Assembly: GCA_025358575.1 (NCBI GenBank)
Contig: JANYJA010000243.1
Coordinates: 1-32,165 of the forward strand
Direction of reading: 5' to 3'
Length of the DNA stretch: 32,165 nt
From: Terriglobia bacterium
Lineage (GTDB): Bacteria > Acidobacteriota > Terriglobia > Bryobacterales > Bryobacteraceae
Shown piece after piece: positions 8,027-16,179 of the stretch. Below the pieces are notes generated by a model. That model was not told the DNA's origin. It did no database searches and saw only the letters and a list, made by a program, of their open reading frames with translations. A program made the position numbers and the translations under genes. The first letter of the stretch is position 1, and every line of letters begins with the position of its first letter.

Positions 8027-9018
8027 AGATCTTTTTTCGGCTCGTTCTATTCCTTGTGCTCATCGCGCTCGTTGCCGGCGGTTTCATGTATTACCAATTG
8101 GCAAGACCTTATAAGTCGTTCGGCGACACCGTGTTTGTCGATTTCCCGAAAGGCACCAGTTCCGATGAGATGGCTGAAATCCTTGCCAGCAAAGGCGTGA
8201 TCGCCCGCCCCTGGCAGTTTCTGGCGGCCCGCGCTCTTTCCCGCGGCACTACTCTCCAGGCCGGTGAATACCAGTTCACCAAGCCGGCGTCTACCCTCGA
8301 TGTCTTCGATCGTATTGCCAGAGGCGACATTTTTTACTACTCGCTGGTGGTTCCGGAAGGCCAGAATATGTTCGACATCGCAGCGTCGGTGCAGAAGCTC
8401 GGCGTCTTTACCGCCAAAGACTTCCTCAAGGCCGCGCGGGATCCCAAACTGATCCGCGATTTGGATCGTACCGCCCCCTCTCTCGAAGGCTATTTGTTCC
8501 CCGATACATATCGGCTAAACCGCAGCACCACGGCGCCCCATCTCTGCCGCTTGATGACGGGCAAGTTTCGTGACGCATGGAAATCCTTGGACACTCATGA
8601 GGATGTTCACGCCACGGTGACGCTCGCGTCGCTGGTTGAGCGCGAAGCGCGGCTCCCAGCCGAGCGGCCGACCATTGCCTCGGTGTTTCGCAACCGTCTC
8701 AAGATCGGCATGAAACTCGACTGCGACCCCACCACCGTGTACGCCGCGCTGCTTGAGGGCCGTTATCGCGGGACCATTTATCGTTCAGATCTGGACAGCC
8801 CGAACGCCTACAATACCTATCGCAACGCCGGATTGCCGCCCGGCCCCATTGCCAACCCCGGAGTCAGTTCGCTCAAGGCCGCGCTCAATCCGGCCGATAC
8901 CGAGATTCTCTATTTCGTTGCGAAGGGCGATGGTTCCGGCAGTCACGCGTTTTCTGGCACCTTGGCTGCGCACGAAGCGGCCACCGCGGAGTACCGTCGT
9001 GCCACCAAAAACAAGTGA
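8023..9018 (+). CDS. mltG: Endolytic murein transglycosylase MltG
   Basis: The 331-residue product has one N-terminal membrane helix (about residues 5-23) and a periplasmic YceG/MltG domain. Family motifs present in order are LEGYLFPDTY (154-163), ASLVEREA with the catalytic Glu206, the LDCDPTTVYA segment, and the SPNAYNTYRNAGLPPGPIANPG region near the C-terminus. It cleaves nascent peptidoglycan strands and helps terminate glycan polymerisation. GGAG at 8011-8014 inside ruvX is well spaced from the ATG, and the genes overlap by four bases, so they are coupled. Confidence 0.95.
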   Translation: MKIFFRLVLFLVLIALVAGGFMYYQLARPYKSFGDTVFVDFPKGTSSDEMAEILASKGVIARPWQFLAARALSRGTTLQAGEYQFTKPASTLDVFDRIARGDIFYYSLVVPEGQNMFDIAASVQKLGVFTAKDFLKAARDPKLIRDLDRTAPSLEGYLFPDTYRLNRSTTAPHLCRLMTGKFRDAWKSLDTHEDVHATVTLASLVEREARLPAERPTIASVFRNRLKIGMKLDCDPTTVYAALLEGRYRGTIYRSDLDSPNAYNTYRNAGLPPGPIANPGVSSLKAALNPADTEILYFVAKGDGSGSHAFSGTLAAHEAATAEYRRATKNK

Positions 9019-9289
9019 TCGATTTGCGGTAAATCAGAAGTCTCTTCAGGAACTGGAAAAAAGTCTGCTTGCACTGGCGGCAATCTACGCAGCCGAACCC
9101 AATTCCGCCCTCAAGTGCCGCGAAGCTGTGATCCGCGCGAAAGACCGTGCCCGGTTCGCTTCGCGCAATCCAAAAGTGACGCTCGAGACCAGCACTCGCA
9201 AGAGCGAGATGGTCGAGTGGATGCTGGTCTGGCTCGGAGACCCCGCTATGTTCGCGGAGTGGGCGCGCCTCCGAAAAGCTCTACTGTAA
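8999..9289 (+). CDS. Small conserved-looking helical protein overlapping mltG
   Basis: A GTG at 8999 in the end of mltG opens a 96-residue frame that outlives mltG by 270 bases. The product is mostly helical and charged (SLQELEKSLLALAAIYAAE, MVEWMLVWLGDPAMFAEWARLRKALL) with a single Cys and no signal peptide or known motif. Being codirectional and overlapping, it probably belongs to the ruvX-mltG operon. No function is recognised. The start is uncertain; codons from about 9035 look the most protein-like. Confidence 0.6.
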   Translation: MPPKTSDRFAVNQKSLQELEKSLLALAAIYAAEPNSALKCREAVIRAKDRARFASRNPKVTLETSTRKSEMVEWMLVWLGDPAMFAEWARLRKALL

Positions 9290-9604
9290 GTCGATCGATT
9301 CTACTTGCACCGTGTCGCCGTCCAGCGTCCCGGTGATCTTTGCCTTCAAGTCTTTTTCTTTGCTCGTGGCTTTCAAAGCGGCCAGTGCTTTTGCGTTGCC
9401 CGCCTCATCCAGCTTCACGAACTTGCCATCGGAAAGCACCAGGCCATAGCCGCTCTTGGAACAACCCACGGCGCATTTCGTCGTGTGGCTGGCCAAGTCT
9501 TTGCCCTTGCACATCACGTCAACCAGAGTGCCGCTCCACGTTTCGGCGAGAGCCATCGCGGAAAATAACAAAGTCGCGCCGGAAATTGCCAGTAGTCTTT
9601 TCAT
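9281..9604 (-). CDS. Small exported acidobacterial-type protein with conserved cysteines
   Basis: From ATG 9604 the product has 107 residues with a clear signal peptide (MKRLLAISGATLLFSAMALA). The mature part begins ETWSGTLVDVMCKG, then has HTTKCAVGCSKSG and ends with a small beta-rich module (KAKITGTLDGDTVQVESIDL). Three cysteines (CK, CAVGC) plus a DGKFVKLDEAGNAKA segment recur in many short exported acidobacterial proteins of unknown role; I recognise the pattern, not a function. A longer reading upstream lacks a signal peptide and was not used. The 3' end overlaps the opposite small gene by nine bases. Confidence 0.8.
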   Translation of the reverse strand: MKRLLAISGATLLFSAMALAETWSGTLVDVMCKGKDLASHTTKCAVGCSKSGYGLVLSDGKFVKLDEAGNAKALAALKATSKEKDLKAKITGTLDGDTVQVESIDLQ

Positions 9605-9652
9605 GCTGGTAGTGTAGCCGATTTCCCGGTAGGCTGGAATGAGCGTGGGAAC

Positions 9653-11482
9653 GTGGAAGAAGAGGTAATCGGAAAAGCGTACGACGGCCGCCTCATGCGC
9701 CGCCTGCTGGTGTACATGCGGCCGTATCGCAAGTCCATCGCGCTCGCGCTCCTGTGCCTGCTGGTCTATTCGCTGCTTCAAGTTTGCGGTCCGCTGCTCA
9801 CCAAGCTTGCCATCGACCGCTACCTAACGCCCGGCATTCACCCTTCCGCTACGGTATTCGACCGATGGCTCTCGCCCAACGCCGCCACCGGTCTCGCCCA
9901 GATCGCGGCCCTCTACCTGGCTGTGCTGGTTGGCGTTCTCTTCTCGGAATTCGGCGAGCTCTACATCATGCAGTATGTCGGCCAGTTCGCCATGTTCGAC
10001 CTTCGGCGCCAACTCATGAGCCACCTGCAAACGCTGGACGTCGCCTTCTTCGATCACAACCCCGTAGGCCGTCTGGTCACGCGCCTCACCACCGACGTCG
10101 ACGTCCTCAACGACCTCTTTGCCTCCGGGGTCGTAACCATTCTGGGTGATCTGCTCACGCTCGCGTTCATCGTGTTCACCATGTTTCGGCTCAGCCCGGG
10201 TCTGACGCTGATGATGCTCGGCGTCATGCCGCTGGTGATTGTCGCCACCGCAATCTTCCGCCGCACCGTCGCCGCCAGCTATCGCCGCATCCGCGTCGCC
10301 ATCGCTCGCATCAACGCTTATCTTCAGGAGCATATCGTCGGCATTGTGGTGCTGCTACTTTTCAATCGCGAGCAAAAGAGCATCGCCGAATTCGATGCGA
10401 TCAACCGCCAGCACATGGATGCTTACAAGGACACCATTACGGCCTATGGATGGTTTTATCCAATCGTCGAATTTCTGGCGTATGTATCGCTGGCCTTCAT
10501 ACTTTCGTACGGCGGCTGGCGCGTCCAGCAGCATGGCCTGACGCTTGGTGTAGTGGTGGCGTTCTTGCAATTCGGGCTGCGATTTTTCCGTCCCATCCAG
10601 GACCTCAGCGAGAAGTACAACATCCTGCAAGCTGCCATGGCGTCGTCCGAGCGCGTATTCAAACTGCTGGATACCCCGGCCACGGTTGTGAAGCCCGCTA
10701 ACCCCGCCACGTTTTCCGAGGACTCCGGCCGCATCGAATTCGACCATGTCTGGTTTGCGTACAAAGACGATGACTGGGTCCTTCGCGACGTCACTTTCGC
10801 CATCGAGCGCGGAGAGACGATCGCGATTGTAGGACACACCGGCGCGGGCAAGACCACCATCATCAGCTTGCTTCTGCGCTTTTACGATGTGCAGCGCGGC
10901 GCCATTCGCGTCGGCGGAGTCGATATCAAAGACATGGACCCGCTCGATCTGCGCCGCCACTTCGGCGTCGTTTTGCAGGACCCTTATTTGTTCACGGGAA
11001 CCGTGGCCGATAACATTCGCCTCGGCACGCCGCAAATTTCGGATGAAGCCATTGAACAAGCCGCTGAAAATGTGAATCTGATCGATTTTATCCGGACGTT
11101 GCCGGATGGTTTCGCGCAGCCCATTCGCGAGCGTGGAAATTCACTCTCTACAGGTCAGAAGCAGCTCATCAGTTTCGCCCGGGCTCTCGCGCACCAGCCC
11201 CGCTTCCTGATTCTCGACGAAGCCACATCCAGCGTCGATACGGAAACCGAGCTGCGCGTGAGTGACGCTTTAGCGCGAATGGTGCAAGGCCGAACGTCGA
11301 TCGTCATTGCCCATCGGCTATCCACGATCCAGCGCGCCGACCGCATTCTGGTGATGCATAAGGCACAGTTGCGCGAGGCCGGCACACATCAGGAATTGCT
11401 CTCACAGCGCGGTATTTATTGGAAGCTGTATCAGCTGCAATATCGCGATCAGGAAAGCTTGTCGCCCGCAAACTTGCCGTAG
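9653..11482 (+). CDS. ABC exporter, MsbA/multidrug type, fused membrane and ATPase domains
   Basis: The 609-residue product has an N-terminal six-helix ABC_membrane domain (about 25-320) and a C-terminal ATPase. Walker A is GHTGAGKT (394-401), the Q-loop is VLQDPYLF, the signature is LSTGQ (498-502), Walker B is FLILDE (518-523) and the switch His is H554 (IAHRLSTI). All catalytic elements are intact, so as a homodimer it could export a lipid or drug-like substrate. GTG 9653 is the first in-frame start consistent with the family N-terminus. No partner half-transporter is adjacent. Its 3' end overlaps the convergent glcF gene by 34 bases. Confidence 0.93.
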   Translation: MEEEVIGKAYDGRLMRRLLVYMRPYRKSIALALLCLLVYSLLQVCGPLLTKLAIDRYLTPGIHPSATVFDRWLSPNAATGLAQIAALYLAVLVGVLFSEFGELYIMQYVGQFAMFDLRRQLMSHLQTLDVAFFDHNPVGRLVTRLTTDVDVLNDLFASGVVTILGDLLTLAFIVFTMFRLSPGLTLMMLGVMPLVIVATAIFRRTVAASYRRIRVAIARINAYLQEHIVGIVVLLLFNREQKSIAEFDAINRQHMDAYKDTITAYGWFYPIVEFLAYVSLAFILSYGGWRVQQHGLTLGVVVAFLQFGLRFFRPIQDLSEKYNILQAAMASSERVFKLLDTPATVVKPANPATFSEDSGRIEFDHVWFAYKDDDWVLRDVTFAIERGETIAIVGHTGAGKTTIISLLLRFYDVQRGAIRVGGVDIKDMDPLDLRRHFGVVLQDPYLFTGTVADNIRLGTPQISDEAIEQAAENVNLIDFIRTLPDGFAQPIRERGNSLSTGQKQLISFARALAHQPRFLILDEATSSVDTETELRVSDALARMVQGRTSIVIAHRLSTIQRADRILVMHKAQLREAGTHQELLSQRGIYWKLYQLQYRDQESLSPANLP

Positions 11483-12786
11483 GCTTCATCCAGCACTTCG
11501 ATCACGTGCGCCACACGCTGGCCGGTGCCCATCATCCGCGCCCCCGCTTCAAGCTGCAGCATGCATCCGGGATTTGCCGTGACGATGAGTTCCGCTTTGC
11601 TCGCATTCACGGACTCCATCTTCGACCGCAGGATGTCCATCGACATCTCGGTATGGATCACGTTATAGATCCCGGCGCTCCCGCAGCACAAATCCGCAAG
11701 CGGCATCTCGCGAAAGACCAAACCTGGAACAGCCGCCAGCAGCTGCCGCGGAGCCTTGCGGATTTTCTGGCCATGCGCCAAGTGGCAAGAGTCCTGATAA
11801 GTGGCCGTCGCTTCCACGCGCCCCATTTTCGTGTTTAATTCGATGGACGCCAGAAATTCGTTAACGTCTTTCATCAGTGCCACGAACTGCCGCGCCTTCT
11901 CTGCATAAGCGGGATCGTGCTCCAACAACTCGTCGTACTCTTTCAGTGTGGATCCGCACCCTGCGGCGTTGCTGATGATGGCGTCATAGTCTCCGCCCAG
12001 AATTGCATCGATATTGCGGCGAGCGAGTTTACGGGCCTCATCGCGCACCCCCGCGTGTACGTGCAGCGCGCCGCAGCAAACCTGCCCGGCCGGGATCGTT
12101 ACTTCGCAACCGTTCTGTTGCAGCACGCGCACCGTGGCTTCATTCAGCCGCGCGAACGAGACGTTCGCAATGCAACCGGCCAGCAGCGCGACTCGGTGTT
12201 TTCGTTCCCCAATGGCAACGAAAGTCTTCCCAATCTTGCTGAAGAAGAACGGCGGTTCCGCGGGCGGCGCTAGCTGCTCCAGGCGGCCCATTTTCCCCAT
12301 CAGCTTCAGAATCCCCGACCCGCGCACCAGCTTCTGCATGCCGCTGGCCTGATAGAGATACAGCAGCGACCCCAAGAACGTCATCAGCCCCGGCGATTGC
12401 AATAGATGCCGAAAAGCAAAATTCCGTGTCGCTCGCGAAAGCCACGGCCTTTCCGTCCGATGCTCTATGTCAGCGCGCGCCGCCTCCACTAGCCTTCCGT
12501 ATTCCACGCCTGAAGGGCAGGCTGTTTCGCACGCGCGGCAAGCCAGGCACAGATCGATGTGCTCTTGATAAGACGCGGTGATCGGCGCGCCCGCCGCCAC
12601 TTGCACCATCTGGTAGATTCGCCCCCGCGGCGAATCCATCTCGACGCCCAACTGCCGGTACGTCGGGCATGCGTTCAGGCACAGCCCGCAGTGCACGCAG
12701 CGGTCGAGATCGCTCTGCTGGGGCTTATCGTGCTGAGCAAGCAACTGCGCGAGCGAGATTTCAGAGGAGACGGTAGAGTCGGCCAC
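11449..12786 (-). CDS. glcF: Glycolate oxidase iron-sulfur subunit GlcF
   Basis: The 445-residue product carries two ferredoxin-type 4Fe-4S motifs (Cys 30/33/36/40 and 80/83/86/90) and two CCG domains (CCGALHVHAG at 237; CCGSAGIYN at 367), the standard GlcF architecture. It passes electrons from glycolate or another 2-hydroxyacid oxidised by GlcD/GlcE towards the quinone pool. The start is GTG at 12786, inside the end of glcE (26-base overlap), indicating translational coupling. The catalytic subunit GlcD is not in this window. Assignment to glycolate rather than lactate rests on the pairing with GlcE. Confidence 0.9.
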   Translation of the reverse strand: MADSTVSSEISLAQLLAQHDKPQQSDLDRCVHCGLCLNACPTYRQLGVEMDSPRGRIYQMVQVAAGAPITASYQEHIDLCLACRACETACPSGVEYGRLVEAARADIEHRTERPWLSRATRNFAFRHLLQSPGLMTFLGSLLYLYQASGMQKLVRGSGILKLMGKMGRLEQLAPPAEPPFFFSKIGKTFVAIGERKHRVALLAGCIANVSFARLNEATVRVLQQNGCEVTIPAGQVCCGALHVHAGVRDEARKLARRNIDAILGGDYDAIISNAAGCGSTLKEYDELLEHDPAYAEKARQFVALMKDVNEFLASIELNTKMGRVEATATYQDSCHLAHGQKIRKAPRQLLAAVPGLVFREMPLADLCCGSAGIYNVIHTEMSMDILRSKMESVNASKAELIVTANPGCMLQLEAGARMMGTGQRVAHVIEVLDEAYGKFAGDKLS

Positions 12787-13933
12787 GGTTTAAAAGTTGG
12801 TTCGGGTCAAACATGTGCTTGACCTTCTTCATCATCGCAAAGTCGCTTCCCGGCGCTGGCCATAGATCGAGGTGCGCCTTCTCCGCTTCAGGCGCAAACT
12901 CAATCACGGCTTTCCAGTTCTTCTTGACCGCTGCCGCGACCCATTTTGCCGCCGCGGCGGATCGGTGGAAATACGCATAACTGACCCCGGACCCGGCCCG
13001 CGCAATCGCCGGCACTTCCAGGGATTCGAAAATCTCTGTAAGCCGCGTAAGCGTGCTCGAAACGCGCACCACCGCGCCATCGCGAAATTTCTCCAGGAAT
13101 CGCGGGGTGAACTCTTGGATCGAATTCCAAAACCGTGCGGCATCCAGAGCGTTCAAAACGATGCTCCGTCCTAACGCCGAGATTTCGCGTTGGCAACGCT
13201 CCACCACTGCATCGTTCCCCCCGAACTGCATCGCCAGCAGGAAACCCTTGTAGCCTAGCTGCGCGCTCACCAGCGGATGTAACAAATCAATTGCCGCTGG
13301 CTGTAGCACGCTGCCCAAAATGCGGTCCCGAATTTCAATTGCTCCTGTTAGGGAATCGAACGAAAGCAGGCATGTTCGCTCCACCGCGGGCATCGGCGTC
13401 ACCTTAAAGTTCACCACGGCAATGGCCGCCAGCGTCCCAAAGGAGCCGATCATGAGCTTGCCCATGTCGAGGCCAGCCACGTTTTTCACCACCATCCCGC
13501 CAGACTGCACCAGTTTCCCTTCCAGTGTCGCGAACTTCATTCCGATCACGAAATCGCGCGCAGTGCCATGCAGTCGGCGCCGGTATCCGCTGGAGTTGGC
13601 CGCCAGGATTCCGCCGATCGTCGCGTTTTCTGAAAAGGGCGGGTCGAGGGGAACCATCTGGTTATGCGGGGCTAGCGTGCGGCTCAATTCGGCATGGGAT
13701 ATGCCGGCTTCCACGCTGATGGTGAGGTCGCTGGGCTCATACTGCAGAACTCGCTGTAGGCGAGCCGTCGAAATGGTCACGTCCGAGGGCTCCACAGGGC
13801 CCGCCATCTGCCGTTTCGAGAAATGTCCTCCCAGCGAAATGGTGTGGCGGCTTTGAGCGGCGGCCCCCAGCATATGGGCGAGTTCTTCCGGCGACTGAGG
13901 ATGCTGGCTTTCGCTAATTTCGATTTCCGGCAA
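12761..13933 (-). CDS. glcE: Glycolate oxidase FAD-binding subunit GlcE
   Basis: The 390-residue product has an FAD_binding_4 (PCMH-type) domain: the ISLGGHFSKR loop, DLTISVEAGISHAEL, ATIGGILAANSSGYRR, the DFVIGMKFATLEGKLVQSGG segment and the VVKNVAGLDMGKLMIGSFGTL motif. Residues beyond about 190 form a short cap. The length fits GlcE rather than the longer GlcD. The first in-frame start that keeps the family N-terminus is TTG 13933; an ATG eight bases upstream is out of frame, and the next ATG (residue 21) would cut into the domain. No clear Shine-Dalgarno is visible. It is cotranscribed with glcF. Confidence 0.88.
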   Translation of the reverse strand: MPEIEISESQHPQSPEELAHMLGAAAQSRHTISLGGHFSKRQMAGPVEPSDVTISTARLQRVLQYEPSDLTISVEAGISHAELSRTLAPHNQMVPLDPPFSENATIGGILAANSSGYRRRLHGTARDFVIGMKFATLEGKLVQSGGMVVKNVAGLDMGKLMIGSFGTLAAIAVVNFKVTPMPAVERTCLLSFDSLTGAIEIRDRILGSVLQPAAIDLLHPLVSAQLGYKGFLLAMQFGGNDAVVERCQREISALGRSIVLNALDAARFWNSIQEFTPRFLEKFRDGAVVRVSSTLTRLTEIFESLEVPAIARAGSGVSYAYFHRSAAAAKWVAAAVKKNWKAVIEFAPEAEKAHLDLWPAPGSDFAMMKKVKHMFDPNQLLNRGRLYRLL

Positions 13934-14038
13934 AGTACCATGATACAGGCGTCACGCCCGTCCGTTGTCCCTGCGATACACTAAATACAGTGCCGCAAGG
14001 TCGCACCGTTTCACCGCTTTGCCGCGTCCCACAAACTT

Positions 14039-15253
14039 ATGAATAGCCGCGCGAAATTCGTGGTCGTAATGGCCTCCACCTGTCTTGTGATTCTCCTTCT
14101 TCTGGGCACGGTGTTGAGCCGAGGCGTCGCCGCGGAAGACGGCAGCAACGGCCCCAGTGGCGTTTATAAGCATTTCGCCGTCTATACCGAGGTTCTTTCC
14201 CGCATCAAGAGCGAGTATGTGGAAGAACCCGATATGAAGAATGTCACGCTCGGCGCGCTTAACGGGATGCTGGAGTCCATCGACCCGTTTGCCAGCTATC
14301 TCAATGCCGATCAGTATAAAGAATATTTGAAGAATTTCGACACTTACCGGGGCGATCTTGGCATGGTGCTGGCTAAGAAGTTCGGCTATATCGCAATTGT
14401 CAGCGTAGTGCCGGGTTCGCCCGCCGCCAAGCAGGGCTTAACCACTGGCGATATGCTGGAGACCATAAAAGGGGTCGGAACGCGCGACATGCCGCTGGCC
14501 TACGCTAATCTGCTCCTCAAAGGCGCGCCCGGATCTACTGTTGACCTAAGCGTGTTGCGCCGCCGTCCTGAGCCGCAGAAGATGACTCTGACGCGCGCCG
14601 TCATCGTGTATCCTGCCGTTCTAAGCAAGTTGATGCCGGACGGCATCGGCTACATTCGTCCTGAAACGCTGGTGCACGGCAAGGTGAAAGAGATTGCTTC
14701 CGCCATCTCCGATCTTCAGAGCAAAGGTGCCCGCAAGTTAATTCTGGATCTGCGTAATTGTGCCGTGGGCACGCCGGACGACGGCGTCGATCTCGCAAAC
14801 CTGTTTATGGATAACGGGCTCATTACCTTCGTCCAAGGTCAGCGCTATAAACGCCAGGATTTTAAGGCCGACGCCAGGAAGGACATCACCAAGTTGCCTT
14901 TGGTAGTGCTCACCAATCGTGGAACTGCCAGTGCGGCGGAAGTGGCCGCTGCCGCGATCCAGGAGGATAAGCGCGGTGAAGTAGTGGGAGAGCGCACTTA
15001 TGGTGACGCATCCATTCGTCAGCCTGTGACCATGGAAGATGGCGGTGCCATTATTCTTTCAGTCGCGAAATACTACGGACCGGATGGCAAGTCGATTCAG
15101 GACAATGGCGTTACGCCCTCCACGCTGCTGCAGGAGCCGGATTCGCAGACCGAGGTCAACGAAGACGGGGAGCCCCTCAATCCGGAGACCGACGCCAAGC
15201 CCGTTGACGATTTGCTCTTAAAGAAGGCTGTCGAGATCCTCAGCAAGAAATAA
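14039..15253 (+). CDS. S41-family C-terminal processing peptidase homologue lacking the catalytic lysine
   Basis: The 404-residue product has an N-terminal signal/anchor (about 7-28), an N-terminal helical S41 segment (YTEVLSRIKSEYVEEPD, ESIDPFASYL), a PDZ domain (about 105-185) and a peptidase core. The serine of the Ser-Lys dyad is kept (GTASAAE, Ser298). The lysine that follows in GEKTFGKG of active CtpA enzymes is replaced by Asp323 (GERTYGDAS; GAC at 15005-15007). The downstream AKYYGPDGKSIQDNGVTP block is typical. Either it is an inactive scaffold, or it uses another base. It is divergent from glcE and followed three bases later by the Uma2 gene. Confidence 0.88.
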   Translation: MNSRAKFVVVMASTCLVILLLLGTVLSRGVAAEDGSNGPSGVYKHFAVYTEVLSRIKSEYVEEPDMKNVTLGALNGMLESIDPFASYLNADQYKEYLKNFDTYRGDLGMVLAKKFGYIAIVSVVPGSPAAKQGLTTGDMLETIKGVGTRDMPLAYANLLLKGAPGSTVDLSVLRRRPEPQKMTLTRAVIVYPAVLSKLMPDGIGYIRPETLVHGKVKEIASAISDLQSKGARKLILDLRNCAVGTPDDGVDLANLFMDNGLITFVQGQRYKRQDFKADARKDITKLPLVVLTNRGTASAAEVAAAAIQEDKRGEVVGERTYGDASIRQPVTMEDGGAIILSVAKYYGPDGKSIQDNGVTPSTLLQEPDSQTEVNEDGEPLNPETDAKPVDDLLLKKAVEILSKK

Positions 15254-15256
15254 CCC

Positions 15257-15766
15257 ATGAGCGCCAAAGCTCAATTGATTTCCGTTGATGAATATCTTCA
15301 CACCAGCTTTCACCCCGACTGCGAGTACATCGACGGGGAAGTGATAGAGCGGAACTTGGGAGAGAAGCCGCATAGCAAAGCTCAGCGCAAGCTGATTGCA
15401 TGGTTCAGCAATCGGGAAGAATCTCTCGGCACTTTTTGCTTTCCTGAACAGCGCGTTCAAGTGCGTCAAACGCGCTTCCGCGTGCCCGACGTCTGCGTCT
15501 ATATCGGCCACGAACCGGATGAGAATATTTTCCGCACGCCGCCGTTTCTTGCCATCGAAATACTTTCTCCCGAAGACCGCGCCAGCAGCCTGCAGGGGAA
15601 AATAGAAGACTATCGGGCTTTCGGAATCCCGTGGATCTGGGTCATCGATCCCATGCGTCGTGCAGCCCTAATCCACACTGCGGATACCAGTCAGGAAGTG
15701 CGCGACGCTATTTTGCGAACGCGGAATCCAGAGATCGAAATTCCGCTGAATTCTTTATTCGACTAA
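15257..15766 (+). CDS. Uma2-family (DUF820) restriction-endonuclease-like protein
   Basis: The 169-residue product matches the Uma2 fold: an N-terminal ISVDEYLHTSF, DCEYIDGEVIER, RVPDVCVYI (catalytic Asp in a PD context), FLAIEILSPED (the E-x-L element) and WVIDPMRRAALI. The family has a PD-(D/E)XK nuclease-like core, and many copies per genome are usual in Acidobacteriota and cyanobacteria; their biological role is poorly known. It starts three bases after the S41 stop, so is probably cotranscribed. The 3' end overlaps the convergent cytochrome gene by four bases. Confidence 0.85.
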   Translation: MSAKAQLISVDEYLHTSFHPDCEYIDGEVIERNLGEKPHSKAQRKLIAWFSNREESLGTFCFPEQRVQVRQTRFRVPDVCVYIGHEPDENIFRTPPFLAIEILSPEDRASSLQGKIEDYRAFGIPWIWVIDPMRRAALIHTADTSQEVRDAILRTRNPEIEIPLNSLFD

Positions 15767-16092
15767 AGCGTCTTCAGGTAGGCGATCAGATCGGTCTTCT
15801 CGGTGTCGTTCAACATCTCGGTGTAAGCCGGCATGCCATTGCCGCCTTCATTGATTTTGGCGCGCACATTGGCTTCCGTGGGTGCCTTGCCGTTCGCCAT
15901 CTTATCTTTCTGAAATAGCCCCTTCAGCCCCGGTCCCATTTTCTTTTCCGTGCTGTCTGAATTGTGGCAAACCGAGCATTGCTCGAAAACTTCCTTACCC
16001 TTCGCCGCGTCCCCTTTGTCATCCGCGGCGAACGCCGGAACAGCGCCTATCGCGAGCGCGGCGCAACAAACAAAAAATGTCGATTTCTGCAT
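15763..16092 (-). CDS. Soluble class I cytochrome c
   Basis: The 109-residue product has a signal peptide ending near AFA (residue 22), one haem motif CSVCH (Cys39, Cys42, His43) and a distal methionine in NGMPAY (Met87). Length and motif order fit a small periplasmic monohaem electron carrier of the c5/c6-like group. AGGAG lies seven bases before the ATG. It is on the same strand as, and 87 bases downstream of, the phosphoesterase gene. Its redox partner is not evident here. Confidence 0.92.
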   Translation of the reverse strand: MQKSTFFVCCAALAIGAVPAFAADDKGDAAKGKEVFEQCSVCHNSDSTEKKMGPGLKGLFQKDKMANGKAPTEANVRAKINEGGNGMPAYTEMLNDTEKTDLIAYLKTL

Positions 16093-16179
16093 TATGATCT
16101 CCTGGCCAGAACTACTTCCTCAGTCTACAATGACACTGCTTTTGACGCACACCCCAGCCGCCCCGTTACGCAGGTTTGT

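Noticed and set aside
9605-9781. Longer N-terminus for the small exported protein
   Set aside because: The extension is charged and would bury the signal peptide; it also runs antisense to the ABC exporter gene.
10355-11059. 234-codon open frame opposite the ABC exporter ATPase domain
   Set aside because: It is the complement of Walker A and neighbouring conserved segments; no independent evidence.
11144-11158. LSTGQ in place of LSGGQ as a degenerate ABC signature
   Set aside because: Variation at the third position occurs in active exporters of this group, and the other ATPase motifs are intact.
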